Source of the DNA: Sanguinoderma infundibulare
Taxonomy: Eukaryota > Basidiomycota > Agaricomycetes > Polyporales > Polyporaceae
Direction of reading: 5' to 3'
Assembly: GCA_032821775.1 (NCBI GenBank)
Contig: JAVLRN010000021.1
Span: 1-64,000, forward strand
DNA: 64,000 bases
The notes below the pieces were generated by a model. It worked only from the letters and a program-made list of their open reading frames with translations, made no database searches and was not told the origin of the DNA. This document shows positions 20,870 to 34,364 of this stretch, piece after piece. How positions within the stretch are numbered: the first letter of the stretch is position 1; every line of letters begins with the position of its first letter. The translations under genes and the position numbers were made by a program.

Positions 20870-21292
20870 CAATGTACACTTACGCGCATGGGCTCCCTTG
20901 CATCGCGATTCCAATACAGTCCTGGTTCCCCATCAAATGAGCGGAGTGAGAGCTTCAGCTCCGACGGCGGGTTCGAACTTCGAGGACGAAGGCGGCGCCG
21001 CCTCATTCTCCTCACCGGAACACACCGCTGCGCGCAAGTGGATCCGTGAACAGACCCAAGTCCAAGTGCAGCTCACCGGTCAGTGAGTATTCGAGAGCCC
21101 GAGCCTGTCCACGCGGAGCGGACCTCATGCCGCTCACTGGATCGAAGACGGATGGAATGCTGAGTGTCGGTCGGGTCATTTGGGGACGACCGTCCTACCG
21201 CCGCGCGCCGTGTCACAGTGTCGAGTGCGCGTGCCGACGTCGCTCGGCGGCCTTTCCTCAACATGCGGACGATGAGAAGAAATGTGCGCAAT

Positions 21293-21922
21293 CTACACCG
21301 AGGGACTGCGGGCGAAGACATCCAGAAAATGAGAAGGAGCGCGAGTCTCCGCTTGACGACAGCGGCGCGCGGGGCATGCTCCAGTCCACTGCCACGCATC
21401 TCCTTCCCACTCAGCCGCTTCTGTGTCCGGCCGCCGCTCCGATGCGAAGACGGCGCGCATCGCGCACTCATATCCACAGCCGAGACAACCCTTGATGGGT
21501 GAAAATGAGTGCGCGCGATGATCCTCCCAATGTCCGCGCCCAAGACCAATCTCAAGCCCGAGGACAGGCAAGACACTCGCCAGTCTCGACGCAGTCCTCG
21601 TCCGTCGAGCACCATGTCTAGAGCGCACACGGGATAGCGTCGAGCGGCGCGTGAGGGGCAAATATTGTAGTGACGACGCGCCGCTCTGCAGTCTTGCTGT
21701 CGCCGCTGCTGGTTTTTGGCTGAGGATGTCTTCATGCTCGGGCACGCGCTTCATGGTCACGCTGTTCGCAAGGTCGGCCGCCTCCGCTGCGCGTACGCCG
21801 GTCATGGACTGCTTCTTCGCGACCTCGGCGACCAGTGCCTCGATCGTCGGTTCGTCGTCGACGAGGGTGTTGGACCCGCTCGGGGCGGGGCCACCGGGAG
21901 CTGCTCGTATGCTTTCCGCTTC
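21293..21922 (-). CDS. Unidentified alanine-rich open frame (unit 2)
   Basis: This is an identical copy of the unit 1 frame. Confidence 0.3.
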   Translation of the reverse strand, partial: EAESIRAAPGGPAPSGSNTLVDDEPTIEALVAEVAKKQSMTGVRAAEAADLANSVTMKRVPEHEDILSQKPAAATARLQSGASSLQYLPLTRRSTLSRVRSRHGARRTRTASRLASVLPVLGLEIGLGRGHWEDHRAHSFSPIKGCLGCGYECAMRAVFASERRPDTEAAEWEGDAWQWTGACPARRCRQAETRAPSHFLDVFARSPSV

Positions 21923-23058
21923 GAGTCATCCATCGTCATGCTGCTCATCATTTCCACGCCACGCACGGTGACCGTTGCATGCAGCGGGCGCCGTCCCAAT
22001 ACATCAAGCAATTTGCTGCGTTTTTGCAAGCGAAGCCGAAGCCACGACCGGCCAGACTCGATATTCACTTGTCAAGCTGCCAGCTTCATACACACCGTAG
22101 CTATGCGACGAATAAACGTGGGGCGGTCATTTCGCCAAGTCGTTGGACCATCCTGACCGGTCTAGTGGTGCCTTTTGTGAGTTCTGATTCTCAGCACTAA
22201 ACCCGCAGCTACGACTCACCTCCAACGCCCCACTCGAACGGGTGCCTTTTGCCCGTTGGGTGGTTCTGTTGCGCGACTAGAGTTCTCTAATAACTGACCA
22301 TTCGTTGAGTACGGAACACAGGGGCAGACCCGGCCGATAGAAAAACAGAGAGGCAACTGAAGCGAAAAGCTTGCAAGAGCTTGAGTGCTTCCTCTAGTGC
22401 TCACCCTCCCATGGACGAGGGAGCAACCGACCTCGGTCTGCACCACGGGGATCTCTCTTCAAGTTGTGACAGATATGAAGTGGTCGAGCCTCACAACGGC
22501 ACCTTCACTTCCTTCCACGGACCGTTGGCGACGTCGAAAGCTCATGGGTCATCGCCGAGTGGAGCCAGCCGTATGCTGCGCCCGGCATGACCACACTCGC
22601 CTGAAGTGGCACTGCCTGCCTGGCCATGGAATTCCACAGTCCGGACAGCCGCACAATCAATTGCAAGAAGAAACACGTTCAATACACTAGCCGAAACGAA
22701 CAAGGGCGGTCAAGACAAAACGCGGGGGAAAGAGAAAGGGGCCGAGGTAAGGGTGTGCCGTCGAGACGATGGATCCAAAGTCCAAGTCCGTCTGAAGCCT
22801 GCAACAAAGTCCAGCCCAAACGAAGACGACGGCACTACCCGCCCACAGGACGTCAGCCAAGACCCCCTCAAAGGTGGCCGACAAGCGTAGAATGCACCTT
22901 CGCTGCCGCATGGTCGGCGCAGCGCCCCGCAGGTGCATCCGCCCGTCCTTCAGACTCTCGGTGATGATAGGGCTCGCTGCAGGCCGGAACTTAGATTCGT
23001 TCGAGTACCTACATCGCCCCGCCCATCCCCATCCAAATCACAACCCAGCCCTGGGTAT

Positions 23059-23352
23059 TCAGCCACCCTCGCCTCCAACGCAGCTGTTGGCATGGATGAT
23101 GCCCGGATTCGCCTCGAGCTGCTGGATGGCGTTCAGGCAGAGCTTGAGGCCGAGGTAGCAGAGGAAGATGAAGAAGACGATGAGCGCGAGCCGCTTCCAG
23201 GACAACGGCGGCGGCGGGTTGAACCGCGGGTCCCGCGCGAGGCGGCGGTGGAGCTTGCGGACGTCGCTCGTCGGCTCGTGGCGCGGGTACTCACGACGCT
23301 TCTCGTCGCCGCTCGCCGCCAGCCGTTCGTACTCGTACTCGTGCCCCGGCAT
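23059..23352 (-). CDS. Small single-pass membrane protein (unit 2)
   Basis: This is an identical copy with the same 97-residue product. Confidence 0.5.
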   Translation of the reverse strand: MPGHEYEYERLAASGDEKRREYPRHEPTSDVRKLHRRLARDPRFNPPPPLSWKRLALIVFFIFLCYLGLKLCLNAIQQLEANPGIIHANSCVGGEGG

Positions 23353-24127
23353 GTCGGTAGTGTTGCTTATGCTGCCGGGAGCGGAAGGGGTGGGAGAAGG
23401 ACGGCAACGGGAGAGTAAGGAATGGTGGCGGTTGTGACGGTGTCTGATCATCGGAGGTCGAGGCCGAGGCCGAGGAGATCTAGATGCTTGTACTTTGAGC
23501 GTTATTTTGCAATAATTCTGCTGTCGAACGTTAGCATTGATATGAACAAGGATTGGCGAGGTGGAGGAGGTTTGCGAGAGAGCCGTAATTTCGAAATTCC
23601 GCAAATAGCAGCTGTGGGCGCTTGACCCCTTGTGGCACTGCACTTCAGTCCCCGCGTCCAGTCGACCCTTTTGCTCACTTCCACGACCATCGCTGCATCA
23701 ATAACCGGCCCTTTGCCAGTAAGTCCATCATGATTGTTTGGCAGTAATATTTCCGTCTCTGATGTTGCACACCCTCAAGTACAGCGACCGGACTCGACCC
23801 AGTCTCCATGAGACGGTTGAGGTACCATTACGTACCTGAGCAATTTCATCCGTGCTCCGTTCTCGCCTCAGGCTGTGGCCTGCTGGATGTATCCCCGTGA
23901 GTTTTACTTGAATGCACCACCAACTCTATTCCCCCAGGTCGAATGTGGATTGCAGGAGGACGGGAGACGTCTGCAATCTGAACCCCGCACAGATGCAGCC
24001 TAACCTCCAGAACATCCATGTGCGTCAGTTGATGCGTGACGTTGCTCAGGTGCGCACCCACTCGACCGGATCCACCCGAGTTGCCATGCTCGCGTGCTTC
24101 ACCCTCGGGTTGCCAATGTGAACGGGG

Positions 24128-24473
24128 CTGGGGAGTTGCCGCTGAGCCAGGCACAGAGGAAAGTGGTGGACATTGCGAACTACAGGTACGCACGAAACAA
24201 TCCGTCCACTCCGCTGATACGAAGTGCTGGGCTCGGTTGCAGCACCCGACGATGCTGTCGGACCAAACGAAGATTTGTCCTCCGTGTACGTCTCATCCGA
24301 AGCTGCAGTCTTGGTGGGTAGCCCAGGGCCCCGGCAGCAGCGTGCACGTGCAATCCGGTAGAAAGTTCGTGTTCATCTATCATACGTTCGTATGCAGCTA
24401 GAGGGTCGTCTGGGAGCCGGTGAGAAAACCGGTGGCCCGGAGCCTTTCGGCGATGCTCGGTTCTTGTGATGCA
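24128..24473. pseudogene. Chimeric RING-gene scrap (unit 2)
   Basis: This is an identical copy of the unit 1 fold-back chimera. Confidence 0.65.
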
Positions 24474-25274
24474 GGTATCGGCACACGATTATATGCGGGC
24501 CCTGCGTCTGGAACGGGCAACTCAAGCGGTTTGCGGAGATGATCTTTGGATCCAACCGTCAGTGTTCTCATTTGATTCAAATATATGCAGGCTTAATGTT
24601 CACTATGATGTTTTCCGGCGCAGGGTCGGACGTTGCCTAGAGTGCATATGAGTCCGGCACGACATCCCCCGGTGGCCATGGCTGCGGGAACGCATATCAA
24701 GCGTCTGTCGCCCGATCAAACCCCGCGCGCATGGTACGCGAACGTTGTCATTCAGCGCCGCATCAACTTCTGGTCATCCGCTTCTCTGGGTCATTGCATG
24801 TTATTTTTGTTCCAGCATGTGAATGTGGATTGGAGACATCGGCAACACGAACCCCGCGCAGATGCAGCCTAACCTCCAGAACATCCACCGGATCTGGATC
24901 ATTCAGTTGGTGCGCAGTGCTACTTACTTATGCGCTCTTCACAAGCACCCATGGCCTTCCCTCCGAGCGGTCCTACACGAGTTTCCATGGAGTTGCCGCC
25001 TAACACCGCAGCTGGATTTCAGCCGACTCGGACACTTCGTCACAGCGGCTCGTGTGCTTACGAACTTTGTACGTGCTTTTGCTCGATTCGAGCTATTGGT
25101 AACGACTATTTTTCATGCACCCTTGCTCTATGCTCATGCAACCATTCGACGTGTAGCCTCGGGCCCAGCCCGCAGAACGTGTCGTATGCGCAGGCTATTG
25201 GCAATCCACAGATGACGACTGTCCTGCCGTCGCGCAGATACAAATTGGACATTTGGGCACCATCCGCTCGACCC

Positions 25275-25776
25275 TGCCTGGCCCGTGTTGTTCGCGAAGG
25301 CGGCTTCAAGATCGCGTTGATTGCCCGGCTGAGCGCCATCTCGGGCCATCGTGCGTCCCTTACATTTTCCGTTCTCGTTTTCGCCGCGCGCTGACATGAC
25401 ATGTCCCTCGGCAGTCAACATGGCGGTGTTCTCCACCTGTAGCATGGGCATTATTACGCTCTCGATGGCCGCCGTACTCTCGCTCCCAAAGCAGTTCATC
25501 ACCGTCTACCTCGGCGTTGCGCTTGAGCAGTCCGAAGACGGCAGCAGCAGCAAGTCCGATACTATCATCGAGGACGCCGTGCTCGGTGTTACGACACTCA
25601 TCACGATCGGTGCCATGTGACACATCTACCACAAGGTGAATCAGGCGAAGCCGCACGTCATCTACGACCAGCGTAAGGCCCGTCAGATGAAGCTCGCGAA
25701 CGTTCAGTGCAGCAGCCGCTGGCAGACTGGCAAGACGGCTCCAGCGCATGACTGCTGTTCGGTTCGCGCATGCTAG
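25275..25776 (+). pseudogene. Tvp38-family 3' part, nonsense-mutated, type A (unit 2)
   Basis: This is an identical copy of unit 1, including the in-frame TGA after ITIGAM. Confidence 0.7.
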
Positions 25777-25839
25777 GCCTCGGCAAGTCATCATCCAAGA
25801 CCCTTCGGCTGTGGATTCAGGCCACGACAAGATGTTCGT

Positions 25840-26625
25840 TCACCATTTGCTTGACCCCGGTTCCATTTGGCACGCGCGGGCCACGCCGTCCGCCTTCTTC
25901 TTGAACCCCCACGGGTTGTTGAACTGCTCCATGCTGACCTCAATGGGGATGCTCTGGTCGACGTGGGCGAGCTGGACCCACACGCCCTCGATGCTCATCC
26001 GGATCCACATCTTGTCCGCGATCTTGGGGTTGACATACACGACGATGTCGTCCTTGAATGGGTTGTGCGGCGCGCCGGGCCCGGGAGCAACCTCGGCGTC
26101 CTCGCCGTCGTCCAGGACCGCCGCGCCGTGCGAGTCGAGCAGGATCTGCGGCTTCTGGACGTCCGCGATCGGGTTGACCGCGTACACGGGCCATGCGGAG
26201 AGCGTGAGCTTCGCGAACTTTGCGTCCAGCTCGCGCTCGACCGCCTCAGGGTCGTGCAGCGGCGTGGGCTCGAGCGCGCCCTTCCCGCTGTTGTTGTTCT
26301 GCTTCTGCGATTGCATTGAGGGCAAGGGCACGGGTGGCATGATGACGCTCTTGATTCGCCGCGTGGATCACACAACTACGCCAGTGGTGTGCGTGAGGGG
26401 CAGCGTTGTTGGCCCGAGGAGCTTGTGGAGGACGTTGATCACTGGCCCCGACTCCCAGTCGGCCGCGGAGGTCATCGCGAGGAAGGGGTTGTCGCTGACG
26501 TCGCCTCCCCACGCACCCGCATCGGCGTCGCCCCATGAGCCGCTGGCCGCATTCGCGTCGCCCTGGCCCCACTCGCAGTCGTTTTCATGCGTGGAGGGGC
26601 CGAGGGCTTTCAGGTCCTGCTCCAT
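25840..26625 (-). pseudogene. Unidentified ORF, possibly Arb1-like, nonsense-mutated, type A (unit 2)
   Basis: This is an identical copy of unit 1, with the TGA at 26368-26370. Confidence 0.5.
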
Positions 26626-27267
26626 CATCGCGACGTCGGGCCGCCCACTCAATCTCAGCTCTATCGGTATGGCTGGACGGCACTGCAATGAGGGCGACAC
26701 GCGGTTGTCACGGCTACATCGAGGTTCTGATAGGAAGGGAGCGCTTCTAACCGCTTGCTGGATGCGTGAGTTTTCTATTTGGTACCTCATCGAGTTCGCA
26801 CTCATTATTTTTGGCGGTGCTTGCGGGCACCAATAATCTGAAAGTTCACTATGGGGGTGGTCATCTCGGAAAGCGCAAAAGCGACCGGCCTGCTGTACGC
26901 CGTGTTCAACGTCGAGGTGGCCAAGATTTACACCAATTCAGTCCTAGCCGCGTGAGATTGCAACATCTGTTCAAACATGATCCTGCATTCTCATAGCCTG
27001 TCACCTCAGCTTGAACTTCCGGCACCCTCGCGAGCCGGTCACCGCAACAATTGGTTTCCGGCAGTACAGAAGAATCCGCTTGGGTCAAAATCTGGAGATT
27101 CGCGATGATCGTCATTTCAAACCACCTGGAAACGTGAGTATACTGCCCCATCAATTGCCTTAACCTCGGCTGACACACGGCTGGCACATCCGCAGCCCAC
27201 ACATGCTTTGCTGATGCGAACACAATAGGTAGTATGTGAAGTTTGTTTGTTGGTTCCCCTCGAAATT

Positions 27268-27818
27268 CCCCCTTCCTCATCTTCCGTCTGCTCCAGCTCT
27301 ACCCTCGTCCCCAGCTCACGCGGCGAGGGCCTCGTGCTCATGGTCAAGAAGGCGGGCGACTGGACGAACAAGCTCTACGACCTTGGCCGGTGCACCGACT
27401 ACAGTGAGGCCAACGGCCTCGATTGCAGCGTCCAGGTCATCGTCGAGGGCCCCTATGCCCCGGCCACACCGTCTTCTCCGCCTTCTCCAGCATGCTCTTC
27501 GTCCCTGGCGGCTCCGGCATCACCTTCGTGCTTGCGGCGGTCCAGGACCTGATGAAGAAAGCTTGTCTGGTCCATGCAGGACCCGCCACAGCTCACGCCG
27601 CTCGTGCCCCTCTTCCAGTCACTCCTCGCGCAGTCGTACGACGCGTACGCGAACCTCCGCATCTCCGTCTTCTACACCTGCGCACCGACATCCGACAATG
27701 CACTCAAGCGCTTCGCGAACCTGCCCCTGGCCTCACGCTCTCGCCCACGCTCCTGCGCATTGGCAAGATCCTGGAGGGCATTGTCGACCGGTCCGCCGCC
27801 CTCTTCTCTGGGTGCCGC
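27268..27818 (+). pseudogene. Ferric reductase C-terminal fragment (unit 2)
   Basis: This is an identical copy of unit 1, with the same frame changes. Confidence 0.75.
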
Positions 27819-28016
27819 GGGTGCACGCGCGGTGAGGGCGGACGCAGAAGTCATTATGGTGCATTCCCATTCCTGTTTCCGGGAGGCACATTGAACGGTT
27901 CCCGCTGACCAAATCATGCTCGTTTTACAGGTCAACGTCTTTGATTGAAACCATCAAACCCGAAACACATCGTGGCCTCTCTCGCATCCCCTCGTTAACA
28001 TTCATGCTCACATCAT

Positions 28017-28583
28017 GCGTCCCCATCACTTCCGAGCACGTCCGCTCGCGCTGTCTCCCTCCCTCCGACTACGGACCATGCTCGGGCACCGCTTTCTTTA
28101 CTCACGGAGCCGAGCGACTCGGAAACGACACCAACAGTGCAAGCTCGACCGGAGTGCTCCATCGACACAGTGCCAATAGACGAGGTGGAGCCTCTTGCGG
28201 CATATACGTGCCCCATCTGTTTCTCGCCGCCGTCCTACGCCACGATGACGCCGTGCGGACACGCCCTTTGTGGTGAGTGTCTGTTCACGGCGGTAAAGAC
28301 GACGATCCAGCGGGGTGCATATACCCTTCCTCCGGGCGAGTGGATGATTGGCGGGATTGCCGCGAGAAGCATATCATACATCAACTCCCCGGGTCATCTC
28401 ATGTGGTCGTCGGAGAGTCGGTCGCTAGGCTCGCTGGTAAGCTCAGCTTCGGAGCATCCTCTTGGAAATGTGTGCAGATGGCTTAGTCCTCATGATAGGT
28501 CGCCTGTGACAACTGTGGAGGGTCGTTTACGCAAGGTGTGGCGCGGCCAAAGTGTCCGTCTCCCGGGGCAGGTCAATGTGTAG
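28017..28583 (+). pseudogene. Second RING-gene fragment, inverted (unit 2)
   Basis: This is an identical copy of unit 1. Confidence 0.75.
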
Positions 28584-29040
28584 AAACTGGGTGAGTGGAT
28601 CTTATACCAAATTTATTCTCATATCCGGCGAGTCCGGACGACGGGCGTACTAACTTCGGATGGCAGTCGGAGCGCGCATGTGGATGATGCATGCAGTCTC
28701 GTTTGGTTCGTTCGTACACCGGTGGCTGTAGGCGGGAGTGGATGCGTCGCACTGCTCAGGCCTCGGTACTGCTGCTGTATGCTGCTGTTTTTAACTTCGT
28801 GTACCGGCCGGAATGTCGGGTTTTTGTGTTTTGTGGCTAGTGAGCGGATTTTTTTCACGTACTTGGGCTCGGTTTGACTCGGATCGCAGGGGGAGGAATT
28901 TTGTCGGGAAAGTACCTGTGTATTAGAGCTCTCTTGTACATTGTGCCCCATCGTGTCCGTACGTAGACAGCTTGAGATGGCACGTCCTTCCCGCTCTCCT
29001 CTCCCTCCTGCCATCCGGACTGTATACCTACACCAGAAGT

Positions 29041-29144
29041 CACCGTCCGGATTGTTCACGAAAACTCACCGTCCGGATTGTTCACCAGGACACACTGTCC
29101 GGACTATTCACAAAAACTCACCGTCTGGATTGTTCACCAGAACT
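29041..29144 (+). repeat. 26-bp minisatellite, 4 copies, type A (unit 2)
   Basis: This is identical to unit 1. Confidence 0.9.
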
Positions 29145-31046
29145 CTCCCTATGTCAAGCCCTTGTCCCGGTCATTCGCAGCGTGTGAAGCGGCAACGAAA
29201 TATATTTGTCTGGTGATGCGACGACCTCCACCCGCCGCGTCGTCCGCACTCCCCCCTTGCGAGAAATGGCAGTAGGATGCCCATCCTCTGCTCTGGCGCA
29301 GGTCCGGCTGGGCGGAGAATTGCTGCGACCTCATAGGTCCACAGAAGCACGTCAGAGCTGCCACTTGTGCATGTCCTGAGGCATTGAAGTCGCGTTTGCC
29401 GCTTGCGCGTGCCTCGTCCGCTACCGACGACGGTTAAGCAGGCTGTCATCGCTTTGGCAACCGCGGACGTCCTGCGAGCCGAACCCTGAGCTTGAGTGGG
29501 CCGCGCGGTCGGTCACGACGTAATGGAAGAGAGAAGTTGAAGTTGAGAACGACGGGCACGTCCGCACATGCGTCTGTCTCCTTCTGTCACGGGCGAAGGG
29601 CGGCGTGATCGCAGGACGACGAACTCATCGTGTGTCTCAGAATGGACAACATCAGCACCAGCTCCCGCCGCGCGAAGCCGGACCACGCACCACGACTGAC
29701 ACCATGATAGATCGGATCCGGATCTGCACCCTCGACAGGGACCTCTACATAGCCGGGGCCCAATGGATGGGTGTCCAAATAGGCGCGCGTGCGCAATGCG
29801 GCAGCCCCACGCCGTCTCGTTCGTCGTGGGCCGCCATCCCGACTCCGTCGCCCCTCGGGATGCGCCACAGAGCACAGGTTCGGAGCGAGGCTGATCTCGG
29901 TCGCCATAGTCTCATAGAGGTCGCGACGTCCGTTGTCGGGCCGAGCAGTGGGCATCATGTCGTCTGGCAAGGCCACAGCCACGGATGCACCTCACGCCAT
30001 TGATGGAGCGCATTCGCAGCTATTCGTGGGGTGCGCTGCAGGGACAAAAATGATAAGGGGTGTGTCGTCGATGTCGTGCGGCAGCGCCAATTTGGTGAGG
30101 TAACCGACCGACTGACCAGGGACCGATGGCGAGTCGGGTGTCGCGGAACGTAGTGACACCACTGTTTCAGTATCGCCGACCTTCGCCCGACCGATCCAAG
30201 CGTGCGGCGTGCGTGATGTCTATGACCGCTGTTCGAGTTTCTTCGCGATGCTGCTAGAAGCCCAAAAGCTGTTTGGCCTGTCAAGTTGCGTTCGTGAGGA
30301 GGACCCTGCCGTCAATGATGTCCGCGGTCAGGAGCCGAACCCACGGTTCTAGACCCCTCAACCTGATCTCGTCAAGCTTCTCCCGCGTTTCCGGTGCAGA
30401 TTTGACTGGACGACCTTCCAAGGAGCACGTTGCTAGTCCAGTGACGAGCGGGGGGAACGGATACGGCCATAGGTATTTCATCCGATGATAGATACAACAT
30501 TGGTTCTCGGGGAACGGTTAACGCCGAAATGTTCTTGAGGCCGCTCCACCATCGCACTCTCCCAAGTCGGCTTCTGGAGATATAGTGGGACGTTGGTACG
30601 TGACGGGCCACGGCAAATGGTGAGAACTTACCTCACAATGATGGCATTGAGACTTTGCATCACGAGACGTGAGCTGATAACGTAGGTTTGAGAGGACGAG
30701 AGTAGAGTGGCTCAGCACGAGGCTATGCCCCAGGCAGCGAGCCAAGCGCTAGGATCCGTTCGTGAGAGAAACGCGTTCGATAGCTTCCGGTAGACCACAT
30801 TCAACAACCGTAGATGGACCGCATTGTGGTCGTAGCAGGACGCGATACATCGCCAGCGACGGATATGTACAGGGTGCGGTATGGCTCGGTGCAGCGCGCA
30901 TGCCCTTGTAGCTCGAAGCTTGGAACCGCACAGCGGAGAACGGAAAAGAAAGCTGAGATTATTGTCCCTAAAACAGGATTTTGATGATGCGAGACGGTCT
31001 TCAGAGACTAACCTTCCGAATTTGACATTCCGAGAACGACCGGACG

Positions 31047-32654
31047 CTACAGACTGAACACGGCTCGCGGTCTCAGGCCTATCACCCCTCCGCCCCTCCC
31101 GTCCCATCCCGGAATGGAAGCCCTGCACACCGGGCATCTGTGTGGTGTCCCGCATCAGTGTCGCCTCTGACAGCGGCAAGCACATGAGAGCGTACCTGGC
31201 AATCATCCGCTCGCCCGGAGGAAGGGTATACGCACCCCGCTGGATCGTCGTCTTCACCGCCGTGAACAGACACTCGCCACAAAGGACGTGTCCGCACGGC
31301 GTGATCGTGGCGTAGGACGGCGGCGAGAAACAGATGGGGCACGTATACGCCGCAAGAGGCTCCACCTCGTCTATTGGCACTGTGTCGACGGAGCGCTCCG
31401 GTTGAGCTCGCACTTTCGGCGTCGTTTCTCCGTCGCTCGGCTCTGCGAGTAAAGAAAGCGGCGCCCGAGCGTGGTCCATAGTCGGAGGGAGGGAGACAGC
31501 GCGAGCGGACGTGCTCGGAAGTGATGGGGACGCGAAATTTTCGAGGAATGGAGCATCACCAGCCCTTGTGCCGGGAGTGGTGGGCGGAACACCCGTGGAT
31601 GAAGACATGTCCCCAGCGGCAGCGTACGCGCGCGACCTGGTAGAAAGTTCGTGTTCATCCATCATACGTTCGTATGCAGCTCGAGGGTCGTCTGGGAACC
31701 GGTGAGACAAACTGGCGGTCTGGGGCCTTTGCGCAGCGGGTATTTCGGCGACGCTCGGTTCTTGCGAAATGGAGGACGAGGTGCCTGGGCCACCCACCAG
31801 GACTGCAGCTTCGGGTGGGACGTATGTCGGGGACGAACCTTGGTTTGGTTTGACAGCATCGTCAGATGGTACACCTGCAACCGAACCCAGCGCTTCATAT
31901 CGGGGAAGGAGTCGGAGTGTTTCATGCGTACCTGCAGCTTGCAATCCCTTCCGCTTTCCCCTGCGCCCGCCGGTTGCAGGTAGAGGGTCGTCTGACAGCC
32001 GTTCAGGCAAATCGGCGTTCTGGGGCCCAGGCGCAGTGGGCATTTCGGCAACGCTTGGTTCTTGCGAAATAGAGGACGACATTCCCGAGTCATTCACTAG
32101 GATTGCAGGTTCAGATGGGATGAGCGTCGAGGATGATGGTCTGATAGCACCGTCAGGTAGTACATCTGCAACCGAGCCTAACGCTTTCATATCATCTCAG
32201 GCTAAGGGAGGGAATGTTCATGCGTACCTGTAGCCCGCAACGTCAATGCCCTCCTCTTTCCGTTGCGTCCACCCGTTGTGCTACTGCCTGCGACAGGGGA
32301 CGCAGAGCGTCTCCGTTTCTTCCGCGCACTCGAGCTGCCCTCCCCGCGGTCTCCTTCGGCACGATGGTAGCTTGCGACCTCATCGTTTGTTCTGCTTGAC
32401 CCTGCGGTGTGCGACGCCTCTTCCGACCGGTTAATGGTATGTGCTGAAGAGCTTGCTGGATGTCTTTGAGGACTTCCGGGGTCTTCGGGGTACAGAAGCT
32501 GCTGATGACCAGTAACCGACTGCGAGCGGGAGCGAGAAGACGAGACAGCAGAAGAACGGGCTGAAGACCCTCCCCGCTGTCGACGAGGACGCAGAGACGT
32601 GTTCGAGACCGTCGTGGGTGCAGGTAGAGGCACAGCTGGAGGGGACCGAGTCAT
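31047..32654 (-). CDS. RING-finger E3 ligase, type A (unit 3)
   Basis: Exons 32228-32654, 31932-32165, 31196-31874 and 31047-31137 encode the same type A protein of 476 residues. It lies in the type A segment of the mosaic unit, so the last type A RING gene directly precedes the first type B RING gene of unit 4. Confidence 0.8.
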
Positions 32655-33016
32655 GTCGATATCGGATTGTCCTGGGCGGCCATCGGGCGTTAGGCAATGT
32701 AGAAGACAGATAGACTGAACCAGGAAAACGAGGAGGATGGAGAGATTCTGCCGCCGTCGGTGATGGTACCTGGTGAGAGGTAGGTGAGAGGCAACTTTCT
32801 GGCGCTACTACGCAACGGCGCTACTGCATGTCTTTGTCCAACAACCATCTCCTCCGACTGCTGGGACGTACGATGGACTCGGATCTGGTTTGAATGAAGA
32901 GCGATGGATCGTGTGTCTCGCAGCCGATCTCTGCCCCCATCGATGCAATTCTCGACGGTGCTCCGGGCCGGGGCCGGGGCTCGAGGCATGTGTTTCTTTC
33001 TTCAGACTCGCTCTCT

Positions 33017-33238
33017 CTCGCGAACATGGAGCTCTGGCGCTGCGACGCGTACACCCAGTTCTTCGATCACCTCGAGTCCAAGCGCGGGTTCTACTACGAG
33101 GTCCGCAAAAGCCAAGCTCGGCATCGATCGCCCCAATCCCACTTCCAATCCCAACTCTTCTCGGCTGCTCTCCCAGCCATTCCGAGCGGGGCCCGCCCGC
33201 ACTTCGTCCGTGCGCAGCCGGACGCAGGAAGATCATGA
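33017..33238 (+). pseudogene. KRE2/MNT1-type mannosyltransferase fragment (unit 3)
   Basis: This is a type A copy in the mosaic unit, with the intron retained and the same structure as in unit 1. Confidence 0.55.
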
Positions 33239-34364
33239 CTGGGGAGGGTCGCGTCCGTCGCCACAATACGCGTTGAAGAGGAGGTGCTCGCCTGCGGCCT
33301 TCTGCTGTTGCGCGTACGGATTCGGGGAGTCAACTAATCCCGGAGGTCGTCTTTTGTCCGGCCTGCTCGTACAGTTCTGGTGAGTGCCGCGCCTGTAAAA
33401 TTGCTTCGAGACTTGGAGCAGGTTCAGATGCGTACCGGAGGAGGTCGATGGACGACCCGAAGCTGCGCGTGGCGAAATTCGAGTCTGGATCGGATGCGCG
33501 AGGTTCGTCAGTTATTGCTTGAGCAATGTGGTGGGCGAGGGAGGGGAGGCTCGCCTATTCTTCCTCTGCGAAGATCGATGTCGCGCACGCGGTATATAAT
33601 CATCTCTTCCCCGGTTTTTGGATGTGGTTCGAACATGAAGCCTGCGATAGGTGGCGTTTAAGTTGTATGCTCGTCATCAAAGGAAACGCCGCTTACCGTA
33701 GTCGTCGAGAGCGGCGTTGAGGATAGCTGTAAGAGTGTCACTGACTCAGTAGAGTCGGGGGAGTTACGAGCGCGAGCACGAGCGGTCTTCATTATGGTGG
33801 GAATGCGGTGGGTACGAAAGACGAAACGGCCCGTCGTCTAGGTGCTTATGAGTGGTGCGCAACTGATGAAGTTCGCGCATGGGAGCATATGCTAATGTTA
33901 ACGGAGGAATGATCCTTCAAAAGCGGGTCTTTGTTCACTCAAAAACGATATGACAAGAGACTGGACCAGGCTTGTCTGACGGCTGGCCACAAAGCATCGC
34001 GACATAATTATGTGACACAATCTCAGAACAGGTACATGCATACAGGCTTCCGAAACATACGCGAACGAAGAACAAGCACACCGAACAACGATGTGGTGAG
34101 CACACCTGACGATTCTATCATGCATGCTCACCGACATCGAGAACAGAAACGGAAGGAATGACCGGGCAACGGGTATCTGTGGACCCCCGTTCCTCGTCTC
34201 CCGTGAGTCGTGCTCAACCATTACAGTGTACTATGCTAATCAGAGCGCACCCCGTGCCCTACCAACCGTCTAGATAATCCTCCACGCCCCAAGTCCGGCC
34301 CCGTCCGATGCACGCTGGTTAGAATCCTCAACAACATGAGTTCGCATGCCTACAGACGACGGAG

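Larger units (their letters stand above)
14809..29618 (+). repeat. Macrosatellite unit 2, type A
   Basis: This is a copy of unit 1 with every feature shifted by 14808. From about 29374 to its right end, scattered type B bases appear, for example the B form of the stretch at 29520-29555, next to bases still of A form near 29505 and 29567. This is the left edge of a patchy B-like tract that continues into unit 3. Its gene-poor stretches hold the same content as those described for unit 1. Confidence 0.97.
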